Below are positions 46,901 through 57,232 of a DNA stretch of 64,000 nucleotides, in pieces. The translations under genes and the position numbers were made by a program. The notes below the pieces were generated by a model. That model had not been told where the DNA came from, made no database searches, and saw only the letters and a program-made list of their open reading frames with translations. Source of the stretch: Sphingomonas sp. UNC305MFCol5.2 (GTDB lineage: Bacteria > Pseudomonadota > Alphaproteobacteria > Sphingomonadales > Sphingomonadaceae); contig NZ_JOOE01000001.1 in NCBI RefSeq assembly GCF_000712135.1, forward strand, positions 1 to 64,000, in the 5' to 3' direction. Position 1 is the first letter of the stretch. Every line of letters begins with the position of its first letter.

Positions 46901-47478
46901 AGGGCGCGCGCGAAATCGCCTCGCTGAACGAGGTTCCGATCCCGGACGGCGCCCGCGTCGGTGCCACCATCGCGGCGTTGATCGAGGATGCCCGCTGGCG
47001 CACCTCGGCGCGCGGCAACCGCTATCTGATGGCGACGATCTCGGACCAGAGCGGGCAGGTGCTCACCACCTGCTTCGACGATCTCGCCGCCGCGGACATG
47101 GAAGAAGCCGCGCGCGCCGGGGGCTGCGCGGTGCTTACCGTCGAGCTCGACAAGCGCCCGGGCGAGGATACGCCGCGTGTGTCGGTCAAGCGCGTCCAGC
47201 CGTTCGAGAGCATCGCCAATGTCGCGCGGCTGCTCGTAGATCTGGTCATCGACGATGCCAATGCGTTGCCCCGATTGGCCGAGATGATCGGCGAGGCGCG
47301 CGGCGGGCGGTGCACGGTCCGGCTCTGGGCGCCGCTGAGCGCCGAGGGGCAGGCAGAGCTCGTCCTCGGCCGCAACTTCCGCATCGACGAGGAACTGCTC
47401 GCGCGCATCTCCGGCTTACCCGGAATCCGCTCGGCCGAATTCGCCAGTACCGCGGCAATGCTGGCAGTGGCGGCGTAA
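43999..47478 (+). CDS. dnaE: DNA polymerase III subunit alpha
   Basis: A 1159-residue replicative polymerase. The PHP domain is at 1-270, the palm with the catalytic aspartates in MPDFDIDF (about 400) and KFDFLGLK (about 556), the fingers, tandem HhH (LPPDINASLADF, ALGALKGVGERA), and the OB domain (about 980-1080). FPGYFLIVADFI and PGRGSGAGS mark DnaE1, not the error-prone DnaE2. In the PHP domain the usual FVHLR/xHSxYS metal site is replaced by FVPLRVFSSYT, so proofreading activity from PHP is unlikely. It stands alone, with a 240-bp upstream gap. Confidence 0.97.
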   Translation: MAHSGFVPLRVFSSYTMLEGAIEPKAIAKRARELGFPAVAVSDRNGLYAAMSFSDACKKSGVQPIVGTLLAVKRPELAEGAPVAIDWLALYAQDETGYLNLCHLVSAAHLDRPIEEEAHVTLDMLEGRTDGLLCLTAGAEGALARLYAEGQDSAAEAYARQIEALFPDRLYVEIVRRLNEVEGKAEAKLLDYAYARDLPLVATNPCCFAEDSFHEAHDAMLCIANSSYIASDDRPRSSPDAWMKPANEMKSLFADLPEAIANTLVVAQRCAYAAPKRKPILPSLAGDREGEATMLRTLSHAGLEKRLEKAGITAPDQRQAYVDRLEFELDVIIQMGFPGYFLIVADFIQWAKAHDIPVGPGRGSGAGSVVAWVLTITDLDPLKLGLLFERFLNPERVSMPDFDIDFCETRRGEVIRYVQEKYGRDTVAQIITFGTMKARAVLKDVGRVLQMSYGQVDRLAKQIPNHPTDPWTLERTLNGVSEFNAEYKNHSDVRHLIDLSMRLEGLPRHSSTHAAGVVIGDRPLAELVPLYRDPRSDMPVTQFDMKYVEAAGLVKFDFLGLKTLSVLKKAVELLGDRGIEVDLDTLGWDDPEVYDLLQRGDTVGVFQLESEGMRRTLTAVRPTNFGDIIALVSLYRPGPMDNIPSFGHRKGGREEIVYPHALLEPILNETYGIFVYQEQVMQAAQVLAGYTLGGADMLRRAMGKKIKAEMDAQRAIFVEGCEKVNGIKAAKANELFDLIDKFAGYGFNKSHAAAYALLAYQTAWLKTHHPHEFFAASMAYDIHQTDKLAIFADDMRRLNIECLPPDINASLADFHVEKHNEGLAVRYALGALKGVGERAMELLVEERDAKGRFQSLDDFAKRVDPRLLNKRQVETLAAAGAFDGIEPNRAGVHTAAETILAVAQRTHDSRTSGQGGLFGESEPSGGAINLPRSAHWSLADKIAAEKDAFGYYFSAHPLDRYAHLVRSQGAREIASLNEVPIPDGARVGATIAALIEDARWRTSARGNRYLMATISDQSGQVLTTCFDDLAAADMEEAARAGGCAVLTVELDKRPGEDTPRVSVKRVQPFESIANVARLLVDLVIDDANALPRLAEMIGEARGGRCTVRLWAPLSAEGQAELVLGRNFRIDEELLARISGLPGIRSAEFASTAAMLAVAA

Positions 47479-47488
47479 TCAGCTCGGT

Positions 47489-47517
47489 CGTCACCCCGGC
47501 ACAAGGCCGGGGTGACG
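47489..47517. repeat. 12-bp perfect palindrome after dnaE (GTCAT/GTCAC type)
   Basis: CGTCACCCCGGC-ACAAG-GCCGGGGTGACG. No T-run on either strand; resembles the extragenic palindrome family seen in full at 58485-58591. It may still reduce read-through from dnaE. Confidence 0.7.
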
Positions 47518-47623
47518 AAGGAGCGTTCGTCGATAACGAATCATTGCCGCCCGCCACTGCCTCTCGACACCGGCGCCTCTCCGGGCATACCCTCTCCTCA
47601 AAAATAAGAGCTGGAGAAGAGCG

Positions 47624-49207
47624 ATGCTGGGTGGGATGCAGGATTTCGAGCTGCGCGTGATGCGCCTGCTCGATCACGCCGCGCGCGAGCATGGGCCGCG
47701 CGAGATCGTCACACGCTGGGCCGACGGCACCGAGACCCGCACCAACTGGGCCGGTATCGCGCGCGACGCCCGCCGCCTCGCACAGGCGCTCGAACGGCTC
47801 GGCGTGAAACCCGGCGAGCGCGTCGCGACGCTGGCGATGAACCACAGCCGCCATCTCGTCGCCTGGTACGGCACGATCGGCATGGGCGGGGTTATCCACA
47901 CGATCAATCCGCGCCTCTTCGAGGATCAGCTCGCCTTCATCGCCAACCATGCCGAGGACCAGGTTCTGCTCTACGACCAGGCGTTCCAGCCCATCGTCGA
48001 CAAGCTCAAGCCGCAATGGACCACCATCCGCCATTATATCTGCTTCGACGACGGCGCGTTCGAAACGCTGATCGGCGCCGAGACCGGCGACTATGCCTGG
48101 GTCGAGGGCGGCGAGCGCGAGCCGTGCATGCTCTGCTACACCAGCGGCACCACCGGCAATCCCAAGGGCGTTCTCTACACCCATCGGTCGACTGTGATCC
48201 ACGCGATCACCGAGCTCCAGCCCGCCGAGTTCGACCTTTCCACCCAGTCGATCGCGATGCCGATCGTGCCGATGTTCCACGCGGTCGGCTGGGGCCTGCC
48301 CTTTGCCGGCGCGGCGGTGGGCGCGAAGTTCGTCTTCTCGGCGGTCAACGAGCCCAAGGTACTGTGCGAGCTGATGAACCGCGAAAAGGTGACGCACAGT
48401 GCGGGGGTGCCCACCGTCTGGTTCGCGATGTTCCAGTATATGGATGCGACCGGTGCCGCGCCCGAGCATCTGAAGATCGTCACCATCGGCGGCTCGGCGG
48501 CGCCGCGCGCGATGATCGAGCGGCTGATGAAGATGGGCATCCGCGTCAACCACGCCTGGGGGATGACCGAGACCTCGCCGATCGGTACGATGGGCGCGCC
48601 GTCGCCCGATTTCGACGATCTGACCTTCGAGCAGCAGGTCGATCAGGTCTCGAAACAGGGCAAGGTGCCCTTCGGAGTCGAGCTGCGCGTGGTCGACGAA
48701 GAAGGCGCCGAGCAACCGCGCGACGGCAAGAGCTCGGGCCGCCTCCAGGTCCGCGGGCCGTGGATCATCAAGCAATATTTCGGCGAGGAACAGCTCGCGG
48801 TCGATCCCGACAACTGGTTCGACACCGGCGACGTCGCAGTCCTCCACCCTGACGGAACGATGCAGATCACCGATCGCGCCAAGGACGTGATCAAGTCGGG
48901 CGGCGAGTGGATCAGCTCGGTCGAGCTCGAAAACGCCGCGGTCGGCTGCGCGGGCGTCGCCGAGGCCGCGGCCATCGGGGTGTTCCATCCCAAATGGGAC
49001 GAGCGCCCGATCCTGCTGGTGGTCCGCAAACCCGACAGCGCAGTGACGGCCGAGGCGATCCAGGCGCATCTGGAGAAGCAGGTCGCCAGATGGTGGCTGC
49101 CCGACGAGATACACTTCGTCGAAAGCCTGCCGCACACCGCCACCGGCAAGCTGCTCAAGACTGCGATCCGCGCGCAGTACAAGGATTTCAAGCTCGCGGC
49201 GGCCTAG
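47624..49207 (+). CDS. AMP-binding acyl-CoA ligase
   Basis: A 527-residue ANL-superfamily ligase. Motifs: P-loop [12 protein letters not shown] (about 172), [20 protein letters not shown] AWGMTETSP, the hinge region [12 protein letters not shown] (about 399), [13 protein letters not shown] and the catalytic Lys in TGKLLK (about 507). It activates a fatty or medium-chain acid as acyl-AMP and transfers it to CoA; the sequence fits the long-/medium-chain fatty-acyl-CoA ligase group. Convergent with the aminopeptidase. Confidence 0.93.
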   Translation: MLGGMQDFELRVMRLLDHAAREHGPREIVTRWADGTETRTNWAGIARDARRLAQALERLGVKPGERVATLAMNHSRHLVAWYGTIGMGGVIHTINPRLFEDQLAFIANHAEDQVLLYDQAFQPIVDKLKPQWTTIRHYICFDDGAFETLIGAETGDYAWVEGGEREPCMLCYTSGTTGNPKGVLYTHRSTVIHAITELQPAEFDLSTQSIAMPIVPMFHAVGWGLPFAGAAVGAKFVFSAVNEPKVLCELMNREKVTHSAGVPTVWFAMFQYMDATGAAPEHLKIVTIGGSAAPRAMIERLMKMGIRVNHAWGMTETSPIGTMGAPSPDFDDLTFEQQVDQVSKQGKVPFGVELRVVDEEGAEQPRDGKSSGRLQVRGPWIIKQYFGEEQLAVDPDNWFDTGDVAVLHPDGTMQITDRAKDVIKSGGEWISSVELENAAVGCAGVAEAAAIGVFHPKWDERPILLVVRKPDSAVTAEAIQAHLEKQVARWWLPDEIHFVESLPHTATGKLLKTAIRAQYKDFKLAAA

Positions 49208-49211
49208 CGTT

Positions 49212-49232
49212 CCCCTCCCTTGCAGGGAGGGG
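49212..49232. terminator. bidirectional terminator-like hairpin
   Basis: CCCCTCCC-TTGCA-GGGAGGGG, between the convergent ligase and aminopeptidase genes, followed on the plus strand by AGTCTTGTT. Same palindrome style as other extragenic repeats here. Confidence 0.6.
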
Positions 49233-49243
49233 AGTCTTGTTGG

Positions 49244-51871
49244 TTACTTGCCCGCCAGCACCGCCGCGCTCACCTCACTCGCCTTCGCATCCTTGAACCG
49301 CGCACAGTTGCGGATCGCTTCCAGCGCGCGGTCGAGATCGAGCGTGCTGTCGTTCGCGAGCTGCGGGCGCAGCTTGGCGTCCACTGCCGCGGCTGCCTCG
49401 TTGGTGCACAGCACGTTGAACATCTGCGCCGCGCGCGCCGAGAAGATGCCGCCGCCGCCCGCCGCCTTGGAGAAGGTGTCGAAATTGGTCAGCATATAGT
49501 CCGAGGCGATGTCGCGGGTCTTCGACGAGCCGAGGAAGCTCGCGGTGGCATAGAGCCGGCCGACCTGCGGCAGGCGCGAATCCTTGAAGTCGTTCAGGAA
49601 CCAGCGCGCGACATCGGGGTTCCCCGAGCTGCCGATCGCCTGGAACGCGACCTGCCGCAGCGTCGGATCCTGCCCCGCGAGACCCTTTTCGGCGAGGGTC
49701 TTCGCCAGCGGAACCCCCTTTTCCTCCACGTCGAGCGACAAAGCGAGCTGGGCGAATTGCGGGTCGAGCGCCTTGGCGTCGCCGGCCAGATAGGCGTCGG
49801 CGGCCGCAATCAGCTTGGCCCGCACCGCCGCATCACCGCCCGCGCCCGCGACGAGCTGGACCATGTCGCTACGCAACTTCTTCTTGTCCGGAGTGTCCGA
49901 TCCATAGGCGCCAACCGCCGGATCGAAGCCGAGTTCGGCAAGCTTGGGCCCATAGATGTCGGCGATAAGCTTCCGATAGACCGGCAGCGCGGCGTCGCTG
50001 ATCAGCCCGCGCCGCAGCATCCCGCGCAGCCGCGAGCCGTTGTCGAGCGCGGCGTTGGAGGCCGGGTGCGCCGCCATGGAGCGGGTGAGTGCCATCAACT
50101 GCGGGAACGTCGCCTTGCCCGCATAGAAGGACGCCCACAGGCTGTCGGTGACCGCGAGCGCTTCGCCTTCGGGAAGCGTCGGCGCGGCGGCGATCAGCAC
50201 ATTCCACCCCGCCGGATCCATATCGAAGCGATAATAGCCCCAGCCACCGGCATTGGGGACGATCACGCCGTCGCCCTTCGCCTCGATCGCGCCTTCGGCC
50301 TTGTCGAGCAGCGTGCAGCTGCGCACCGCCGCACGGCGGACGCAGACGGGAACGATCCACTGGGTGGCAGGCAAATTGCTGCCGAAATAGGCATAGCGCG
50401 ACTGGCTCGCGGTCAGCCCGTTGCCGTCGCGCTTCAGCGTCACCACCGGCACGCCTTGCTGGTCGACGAAGCTCCTGAGCGATGCCAGCACGCGCGGATC
50501 GTGCGCGGCGCTGGCGAGCGAATCGAAGAACTGATCGGTCGTGGCGTTGCCGTGATGGTAGCGCTGCATGTGCAGCCGCACGCCGTCGCGGAACTTCTCC
50601 TCGCCCAGATAGGCGGCGATCATCGCCACCACCTGGCCGCCTTTGCCATAGGTGATCTGGTCGAACGCCGCGTCGATATTGGCGTCGCTGGTGATCTTCT
50701 CGTGGATCGGCCGGCCGGCACCGAGCGCGTCGATCTGCATCGCGTCGAACGCCTCGTCGATCGCCGAGACGCCGATGTTGAGATCGGGCCGCCATTCGTT
50801 GCCGATGCGATAGCCCATCCAGTTGGCGAAGCTCTCGTTGAGCCAGATGTCATCCCACCAGGCAGGCGTGACGACGTCGCCGAACCATTGGTGCGAAAGC
50901 TCGTGCGCGACGACCATGCCGAAGGTCTGCTTGTCCTCGGTCGGCGCGCTCTCGTCCAGGAACAGGATGCCGTCGCCATAGATGTCGGCGCCGGCATTCT
51001 CCATCGCGCCGGGCATTACCGGCGAGCCGATCTGGTCGAGCTTGGGATAGGGGAAGGGCTGGTCGAAATAATGCTCGAGCAACGCAACGATCTTCTTCGA
51101 TCCGTCGAGCGCATATTGCATCTGCCCGGCATAGGGCTTGGTCGCGACGATGCGCAGCGGCAGCGGCTGCTTGCGCTGCGGGGTCGCAGGCACGGTGCCC
51201 TGGAGCGTGACGAACGGGCCGGTGACCAAGGCGACCAGATAGGTCGGCAGCGGTTCGGTCGCCGCGAAGCGATGCTTTACCAATTTGCCCGCGGTCAGCG
51301 GCTTGCCCTGCTCGGGCGCGTTGCTCACGGCGACAAGGCCGGGTCTGGTGGTGACCGAGACGGTGAAGGGCGTCTTGTATCCGGGCTGGTCGAATGATGG
51401 GAATGCAGCGCGCGCATCGATCGACTCGAACTGCGACCAGCTATACCAGTCGTCACCTACCTTGATCCGGTACAGCCCCGAAGGGCCATCCGCGAAGGCC
51501 GCATCGTAATCGAATTTGAGCGTCAGCTTGCCTGCCGGGATCGTGCGGCCGAAATCCACTTCGGCGAGGCCCGTGGGCGATTTCTGGGTGAAGGTCACCG
51601 GCGTCTCGCGCTTGCCGATCCTGACCACCGCCTTCGCCACCTTGAGGTCGCGTCCGTGCATGAAGATCGCGGCCGCGGGCTGCTTCAGTTCCACGTCGAT
51701 CTCGGTGTGACCGGAGAAGCGCTCCCGCTCGGGCAGGATCGTCATGTCGAGCCGATAGGCGATCGGCTTGACCGTATCGGGGAGCTTGCCGGTCGGTAGC
51801 GGCGGGGCGGACTGGGCGAGGGCGGAAGCGGGGACAACGAAGGCGCAGAGCGCAAGCAGGAAGACGCGCAT
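49244..51871 (-). CDS. M1 family metallo-aminopeptidase, exported
   Basis: An 875-residue PepN-like enzyme with a signal peptide (residues 1-19, ...ASALAQ). It has the exopeptidase motif GAMENAG (about 292), zinc site HELSHQW plus downstream Glu (NESFANWMG) and the ERAP1-like C-terminal helical domain. Predicted to remove N-terminal residues from peptides in the periplasm. Start is an ATG with the signal peptide directly after it; divergent from the rut genes. Confidence 0.95.
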   Translation of the reverse strand: MRVFLLALCAFVVPASALAQSAPPLPTGKLPDTVKPIAYRLDMTILPERERFSGHTEIDVELKQPAAAIFMHGRDLKVAKAVVRIGKRETPVTFTQKSPTGLAEVDFGRTIPAGKLTLKFDYDAAFADGPSGLYRIKVGDDWYSWSQFESIDARAAFPSFDQPGYKTPFTVSVTTRPGLVAVSNAPEQGKPLTAGKLVKHRFAATEPLPTYLVALVTGPFVTLQGTVPATPQRKQPLPLRIVATKPYAGQMQYALDGSKKIVALLEHYFDQPFPYPKLDQIGSPVMPGAMENAGADIYGDGILFLDESAPTEDKQTFGMVVAHELSHQWFGDVVTPAWWDDIWLNESFANWMGYRIGNEWRPDLNIGVSAIDEAFDAMQIDALGAGRPIHEKITSDANIDAAFDQITYGKGGQVVAMIAAYLGEEKFRDGVRLHMQRYHHGNATTDQFFDSLASAAHDPRVLASLRSFVDQQGVPVVTLKRDGNGLTASQSRYAYFGSNLPATQWIVPVCVRRAAVRSCTLLDKAEGAIEAKGDGVIVPNAGGWGYYRFDMDPAGWNVLIAAAPTLPEGEALAVTDSLWASFYAGKATFPQLMALTRSMAAHPASNAALDNGSRLRGMLRRGLISDAALPVYRKLIADIYGPKLAELGFDPAVGAYGSDTPDKKKLRSDMVQLVAGAGGDAAVRAKLIAAADAYLAGDAKALDPQFAQLALSLDVEEKGVPLAKTLAEKGLAGQDPTLRQVAFQAIGSSGNPDVARWFLNDFKDSRLPQVGRLYATASFLGSSKTRDIASDYMLTNFDTFSKAAGGGGIFSARAAQMFNVLCTNEAAAAVDAKLRPQLANDSTLDLDRALEAIRNCARFKDAKASEVSAAVLAGK

Positions 51872-51993
51872 CGGGATTCCTTGAAGGGATGCCGATGCTT
51901 AAGCGGGGGAGTGCATTATGGCAATGTCACACCGGGGGCCTTGCGGGCGGCCTGTGCTTGGTTCACCTTCGCAGCCGCAAAACGAGGCGTGCA

Positions 51994-52728
<735 letters not shown>

Positions 52729-52730
52729 CC

Positions 52731-53114
52731 ATGCCCTTCATGCCCGTAAACCCGCCGCAATTCCCCACGCCCATCGCGCCCTATTCGGCCGGAGCAAAGG
52801 CGGGCAACACCGTCTATGTCTCGGGGGTGCTTGCGCTGGGGGAGGGGGGCGTGGTGCTCCATGTCGGCGACGCCGCGGCGCAGACCCGCCACGTGCTCGA
52901 CGTCATCAAGATCACACTGGAGGCCGCCGGCGCCACCCTCGAGGACGTGGCGATGAACCACATCTTCCTCAAGGATCTCGCCGACTATGCCGCGTTCAAC
53001 GCGGTCTATGCCGAGTATTTCCCGGGCGCCAAGCCCGCGCGCTACTGCATCAAATGCGATCTGGTGAAGCCCGACTGCCTCGTCGAGATCGCCAGCGTGG
53101 CGCACATCGGTTGA
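52731..53114 (+). CDS. rutC: aminoacrylate deaminase RutC (RidA family)
   Basis: A 127-residue YjgF/RidA protein: [36 protein letters not shown], the Arg in [19 protein letters not shown]. It speeds release of ammonia from aminoacrylate. Chosen start is the ATG at 52731 after AAGGAG; a GTG at 52725 overlapping the rutB stop is possible. RidA paralogs are many, but position and length point to RutC. Confidence 0.92.
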   Translation: MPFMPVNPPQFPTPIAPYSAGAKAGNTVYVSGVLALGEGGVVLHVGDAAAQTRHVLDVIKITLEAAGATLEDVAMNHIFLKDLADYAAFNAVYAEYFPGAKPARYCIKCDLVKPDCLVEIASVAHIG

Positions 53115-53884
53115 TCGACGGGCTCTACTGGGAGGAACATGGCAGCGGGCCTCCGCTGATCCTTTCGGCGGGGCTGGGCGGCTCGGGCAATTACTGGCTG
53201 CCGAACCTGCCCGCGCTTGCCGAGCAGCACCGCGTCATCCTCTACGATCATCGCGGCACCGGGCGCAGCGATCGGGCACTACCCGGGACGGTGACGGTCG
53301 AGCAACTGGGCGACGATATCCTCGCGCTGATCGCCGGGCTCGGTCTTGAGCGCGCGAGCATCCTCGGCCATGCCGCCGGCGCGGTTGCCGGGCTGGCGGC
53401 AGCACTCGCCGCACCAAAACGCATCGACCGGCTCGTCCTCGTCAACGGCTGGCCGGCACCCGATCCGCATTTCCTGCGCTGCTTCGAGACGCGGCTGGCG
53501 TTGCTCCGCGACAGTGGCCCGCGTGCCTATCTGCGCGCGCAGCCGATTTTCCTCTACCCTGCCAACTGGATCTCGGAGCATTCGGATCGGCTGACCGCGG
53601 AGGACGAGGCTCATCTCGCTTATTTCGCAGGCGCCGAAACCTATGAGAAGCGCATCGCAGCGCTTGCCGCCTTCGATGTGGACGCGCGCCTCGGCGAAAT
53701 AGTCGCACCCACTCTTGCGCTCGCCGCCGACGATGACATGCTCGTGCCCAGCAACTGCTCGAAGCGGCTGGCGGAGGGCATCGCGGGCGCGCGGCTGGCG
53801 ACGATGGACTGGGGCGGCCACGCCTGCAACGTGACCGATCCCGACACCTTTAACCGCCTCGTGCTCGAATTTCTGGGGGAATAG
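53111..53884 (+). CDS. rutD: alpha/beta-hydrolase RutD
   Basis: A 257-residue alpha/beta-hydrolase fold protein: [26 protein letters not shown], and [10 protein letters not shown] ... [11 protein letters not shown] at the end. The nucleophile elbow reads GHAAG instead of G-x-S-x-G; RutD of E. coli has GHALG, so lack of the serine is family-typical. It is proposed to help hydrolyse the aminoacrylate-derived intermediate. Start TTG at 53111 overlaps the rutC stop by 4 nt. Confidence 0.92.
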   Translation: MIDGLYWEEHGSGPPLILSAGLGGSGNYWLPNLPALAEQHRVILYDHRGTGRSDRALPGTVTVEQLGDDILALIAGLGLERASILGHAAGAVAGLAAALAAPKRIDRLVLVNGWPAPDPHFLRCFETRLALLRDSGPRAYLRAQPIFLYPANWISEHSDRLTAEDEAHLAYFAGAETYEKRIAALAAFDVDARLGEIVAPTLALAADDDMLVPSNCSKRLAEGIAGARLATMDWGGHACNVTDPDTFNRLVLEFLGE

Positions 53885-53886
53885 CC

Positions 53887-54948
53887 ATGCAAGTCGGTGT
53901 CTTCGTGCCCATCAACAACAATGGCTGGCTGATCAGCGAGAACGCGCCGCAATACATGCCGAGCTTCGATCTCAACAAGGAGATCGCGATCCGCGCCGAG
54001 AAGCACGGCCTCGATTTCCTCCTCTCGATGATCAAGCTGCGCGGCTTCGGGGGCAAGACCGAGTTCTGGGAGTACGGCCTCGAAAGCTTCACGCTGATGG
54101 CCGGGCTCGCCGCCGTCACCGAAAAGATCAAGATCTACGCCACTTGCCCCACGCTGGTGATCCCGCCCGCCTTCGCCGCGCGGATGTGCAACACGATCGA
54201 CAGCATCAGCCATGGCCGCTTCGGGCTCAACCTGATCACCGGCTGGCAGCGGCCCGAATACAGCCAGATGGGCCTGTGGCCCGGTGACGAGCATTTTCGC
54301 AATCGTTACAAGATGCTGGACGAATATGCGCAGATCCTGCGCGAACTCTGGGAGACCGGCCGCAGCGATTTCAAAGGCGACTATTACCAGATGGACGACT
54401 GCCTCGTCCGCCCCACGCCGACGGGCGACATGAAGATCATCTGCGCCGGCAGCTCGGACGAGGGCCTCGCTTTCTCGGCCAAATGGGCGGACTATGCCTT
54501 CTGCCTCGGAAAGGGCGTCAACACGCCCACTGCCTTCGCCTTCAACAACGAGCGCCTCGCGGCCGCGACCGAAAAGACCGGACGCGACGTCTCGGTCTTC
54601 GTCCTCGTCATGATCATCGCCGCCGAGACCGACGAGGAGGCGATGGCCAAATGGAGGTCGTACAATGACGGTGTCGATATCGACGCGATCGCCTGGCTCA
54701 AGGACCAGGGCGCGGCCGACAAGCACAATGCCACCACCAATGTCCGCCAGCTCGCCGCCCCCGAAGGCGCAGTCAACATCAACATGGGCACCCTGGTCGG
54801 CAGCTACGAAAGCGTCGCGCGGATGCTCGACGAGATGGCCGAAGTGCCCAATACCGGCGGCGTGCTGCTCACTTTCGACGACTTTCTCGAAGGCGTCGAG
54901 AATTTCGGCACGCGCATCCAGCCGCTGATGAAGAGCCGCAAGCGCTGA
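53887..54948 (+). CDS. rutA: pyrimidine monooxygenase RutA
   Basis: A 353-residue flavin-dependent monooxygenase of the luciferase-like fold: [62 protein letters not shown] and ICAGSSDEG are RutA signatures. It opens the uracil ring between N3 and C4 using reduced FMN. Here it is the last gene of the cluster, 2 nt after rutD, while in E. coli it is first. No RutF flavin reductase gene is nearby. Confidence 0.96.
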   Translation: MQVGVFVPINNNGWLISENAPQYMPSFDLNKEIAIRAEKHGLDFLLSMIKLRGFGGKTEFWEYGLESFTLMAGLAAVTEKIKIYATCPTLVIPPAFAARMCNTIDSISHGRFGLNLITGWQRPEYSQMGLWPGDEHFRNRYKMLDEYAQILRELWETGRSDFKGDYYQMDDCLVRPTPTGDMKIICAGSSDEGLAFSAKWADYAFCLGKGVNTPTAFAFNNERLAAATEKTGRDVSVFVLVMIIAAETDEEAMAKWRSYNDGVDIDAIAWLKDQGAADKHNATTNVRQLAAPEGAVNINMGTLVGSYESVARMLDEMAEVPNTGGVLLTFDDFLEGVENFGTRIQPLMKSRKR

Positions 54949-55064
54949 TCTTGCGCACCCGGAACGATTAGGCTAGGGCCCCGCATCCCGCGGGTCCGCC
55001 CGGGGAATTGGAGAAGAGAATTGCTGGACTTCCACGCACTATCGGGGATCGCCCCGGGAAGCCT

Positions 55065-55126
55065 CCGCACTCTCCCGTAAACGCCTGACCCAGGCGTCGC
55101 GGAGAGGGCAGCTGCTCTCCCGCGGA
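55065..55126 (+). promoter_or_regulatory. structured leader upstream of the twin-AAA+ gene
   Basis: In the 254-bp gap after rutA, ACGCCTG-ACC-CAGGCGT (55081-55097) forms a tight hairpin enclosed by CTCCGC (55065-55070) and GCGGAG (55099-55104). The segment GCGGAGAGGGCAG can alternatively pair with the following CTGCTCTCCCGC, so two exclusive folds are possible. Known riboswitch classes were not recognised. Confidence 0.4.
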
Positions 55127-55202
55127 AAATCCCACAAACGAACGAAACGCCCTGAGCGAAGCTGCGCGTCCGCGCGCCGTCTCGCCGGGCCGGGATTGGG
55201 TT

Positions 55203-57158
55203 ATGATGCACGAACAGGAAATCGTCCGGGGCATGTTGCGCCGGATCGGCCGGGACGTTCCCGGCACGTCGCCGCTGGGCAAGGCGGTGCTCGGCTGGGC
55301 GCGTCCGCATGCGCGCTGGCTGCTCGGCGAGCGCGTCGAGAAGGCGAAGCTCGGCTGGCGCGATCTGCGCGCTCCGCCGGCGGCAGACGCGGCGCCGGGC
55401 GATCCCGCGCGCCCGCTCGAGGTCGCGGCGCGTTTGGCGGAAGCGCTGCGCTTCGACGCGGCGGACAGCTGCGTGCTCGTCATTGCCGTAGCGATCGAAC
55501 GCTGCCCGCGTGCCCGCGCGCTCGGCCTCGTCCTCGCCGAGCAGGAGTACGACCTCTCGCAGATGCTCGCCGAGCTGGCGGGGATCGAGCCCCACGCGCT
55601 GCGCCGATCGCAGCCGCTGCGGCTCGGTCTCGTGCGCCTTCACACGCGGCGCGGCGGCGGGGTTGAGCTCGACATCGGCTGGACCGTCGATCGGCTGATC
55701 GAGCGCCCGACGAGCGATGCCGAGGGGCTGCTCGAGATCGCCGTCGGCCCGCGCCAGCAGGCGCGGCTCGTCCCCGGCGATTTCATCGGGCGCGAGGCCG
55801 ATATCGGCTTCCTCGTCCGGCTGCTCGCCGGCGCGGTCCGCGAGCGCGCGGCCGGTGTCAACGTGCTGATCCACGGCCCCCCGGGAACCGGCAAGACCGA
55901 GCTCGCGCGCACGCTCGCGGCGGCGGCGGACGTGCCGCTCTACAGCGTTGGCGAGGCGGATGAGGATGGCGACGAGCCTTCCCGCTGGGACCGCGTCAAC
56001 GCCCTCAGCCTCGCGCACCGCATGCTCGCGGAGCGCGGCGGCGCGGCATTGCTGTTCGACGAGATGGAGGATCTGATCGGCGACGTGCAGCCCGGCAAGG
56101 GCGACTGGATGCGCGGCCGTCAGGGATCCAAGCTCTGGGTCAACCGGCTGGTCGAGACCAATCCGGTCCCCGTGCTGTGGACGACCAACGCGATCGGCAA
56201 CCTCGATCCCGCGATCGTCCGGCGGATGAGCTATGTCCTGCACCTCGGGGCACCGTCGCATGCGGCGGGGCTCGGCATGCTCGATCGCATCGGCCGCGAG
56301 GAAGGCGTCGCCTTCCCCGAGGCGGTGCGGGCGCTGGTCGGTGCCGCGCCCGAAGCGGCGTCGGTGCTCCGCGTCGCGGCGCGGGCAGGGCAGCTCGCCG
56401 GCGGGCCGGAGGATATCGGGCGCGCCGCGGAGTCGCTCGTCCTCGCACTGCGGCGGGGCACGCCGGTGCCGGTGGCAGACGGCGAAGTCGATCTGTCGCT
56501 GTTCGAGGCAGACCGCGATATCGCGGCCCTGTTCGCCAGCATCGCGGCGCCGGGCGCGCCGGCGGACATCTCGCTGTTGCTCACCGGCCCGCCGGGCACG
56601 GGCAAGACCGGGCTCGCACATCATCTCGCGCGTGCGCTCGATCGGCCGCTGCTCGTCAAGCGTGCGTCGGACCTGCTCTCGAAATGGGTGGGCGAGACCG
56701 AGCAGCAGATCGCCGAGGCGTTCCGCGAGGCCGAGCGGCGCGGGGCGGTGCTGCTGTTCGACGAAGTGGATTCGCTCCTCTTCGATCGCGGCACCGCGAC
56801 TCGCAACTGGGAGGTGGGCCAGGTCAACGAGCTGCTGAGCTGGCTCGATCGCCATCCTCTGCCCTTCGTCGCGGCGACCAACCATGTCGAGCGGCTCGAT
56901 CCCGCGGCGCTCCGGCGCTTCGTGTTCAAGCTCCGGCTCGGCCCGCTGGGGCCGGCGCGCGCGGCAGCGGCATGGGAGCGCTTCTTCGGCAGCCCGGCGC
57001 CCGCCGCGCTGGCGGAGATCGCCAACCTGACCCCGGGCGACTTCGCGGTCGTGCGGCGCCAGCTCCGCTTCACCGGCGGAGACCAGGGCTTCATCCTTGC
57101 CCGGCTCCGCGCCGAGGTCGAGGCCAAGCCCGGTGCGACGGGGCGGCTGGGGTTCTGA
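55203..57158 (+). CDS. twin AAA+ domain ATPase
   Basis: A 651-residue protein: an N-terminal helical region (1-190) of unknown fold, then two AAA+ modules. Module 1 has Walker A GPPGTGKTE (about 225) and Walker B LLFDEMED (about 283); module 2 has GPPGTGKTG (about 461), SKWVGETEQQI (pore-loop region) and LLFDEVDSLLFDRG (about 516) with sensor 1 ATNH. Module 2 resembles Cdc48/ATAD-type remodelers. No protease, kinase or membrane part is present. Alone in its transcript as far as seen. Remodeling of protein complexes is a family inference. ATG at 55203 or 55206. Confidence 0.88.
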   Translation: MMHEQEIVRGMLRRIGRDVPGTSPLGKAVLGWARPHARWLLGERVEKAKLGWRDLRAPPAADAAPGDPARPLEVAARLAEALRFDAADSCVLVIAVAIERCPRARALGLVLAEQEYDLSQMLAELAGIEPHALRRSQPLRLGLVRLHTRRGGGVELDIGWTVDRLIERPTSDAEGLLEIAVGPRQQARLVPGDFIGREADIGFLVRLLAGAVRERAAGVNVLIHGPPGTGKTELARTLAAAADVPLYSVGEADEDGDEPSRWDRVNALSLAHRMLAERGGAALLFDEMEDLIGDVQPGKGDWMRGRQGSKLWVNRLVETNPVPVLWTTNAIGNLDPAIVRRMSYVLHLGAPSHAAGLGMLDRIGREEGVAFPEAVRALVGAAPEAASVLRVAARAGQLAGGPEDIGRAAESLVLALRRGTPVPVADGEVDLSLFEADRDIAALFASIAAPGAPADISLLLTGPPGTGKTGLAHHLARALDRPLLVKRASDLLSKWVGETEQQIAEAFREAERRGAVLLFDEVDSLLFDRGTATRNWEVGQVNELLSWLDRHPLPFVAATNHVERLDPAALRRFVFKLRLGPLGPARAAAAWERFFGSPAPAALAEIANLTPGDFAVVRRQLRFTGGDQGFILARLRAEVEAKPGATGRLGF

Positions 57159-57232
57159 ACCCCGGCCGCTCCGGCCATTGCCACGCAGGCGCCCGCGCTT
57201 ATGGTAGCGATATCAAAAGGCGGAGGATGCGA

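Noticed and set aside
47489..47517. intrinsic terminator of dnaE
   Set aside because: Stem is strong but no T-run follows; more like a member of the extragenic palindrome family.
49220..51397. 725-codon plus-strand frame opposite the M1 aminopeptidase
   Set aside because: No motif, and the minus strand carries GAMEN and HExxH motifs in order.
54804..56885. 693-codon minus-strand frame opposite rutA end and the AAA+ gene
   Set aside because: Arg-rich shadow translation without domains; both plus-strand genes are convincing.
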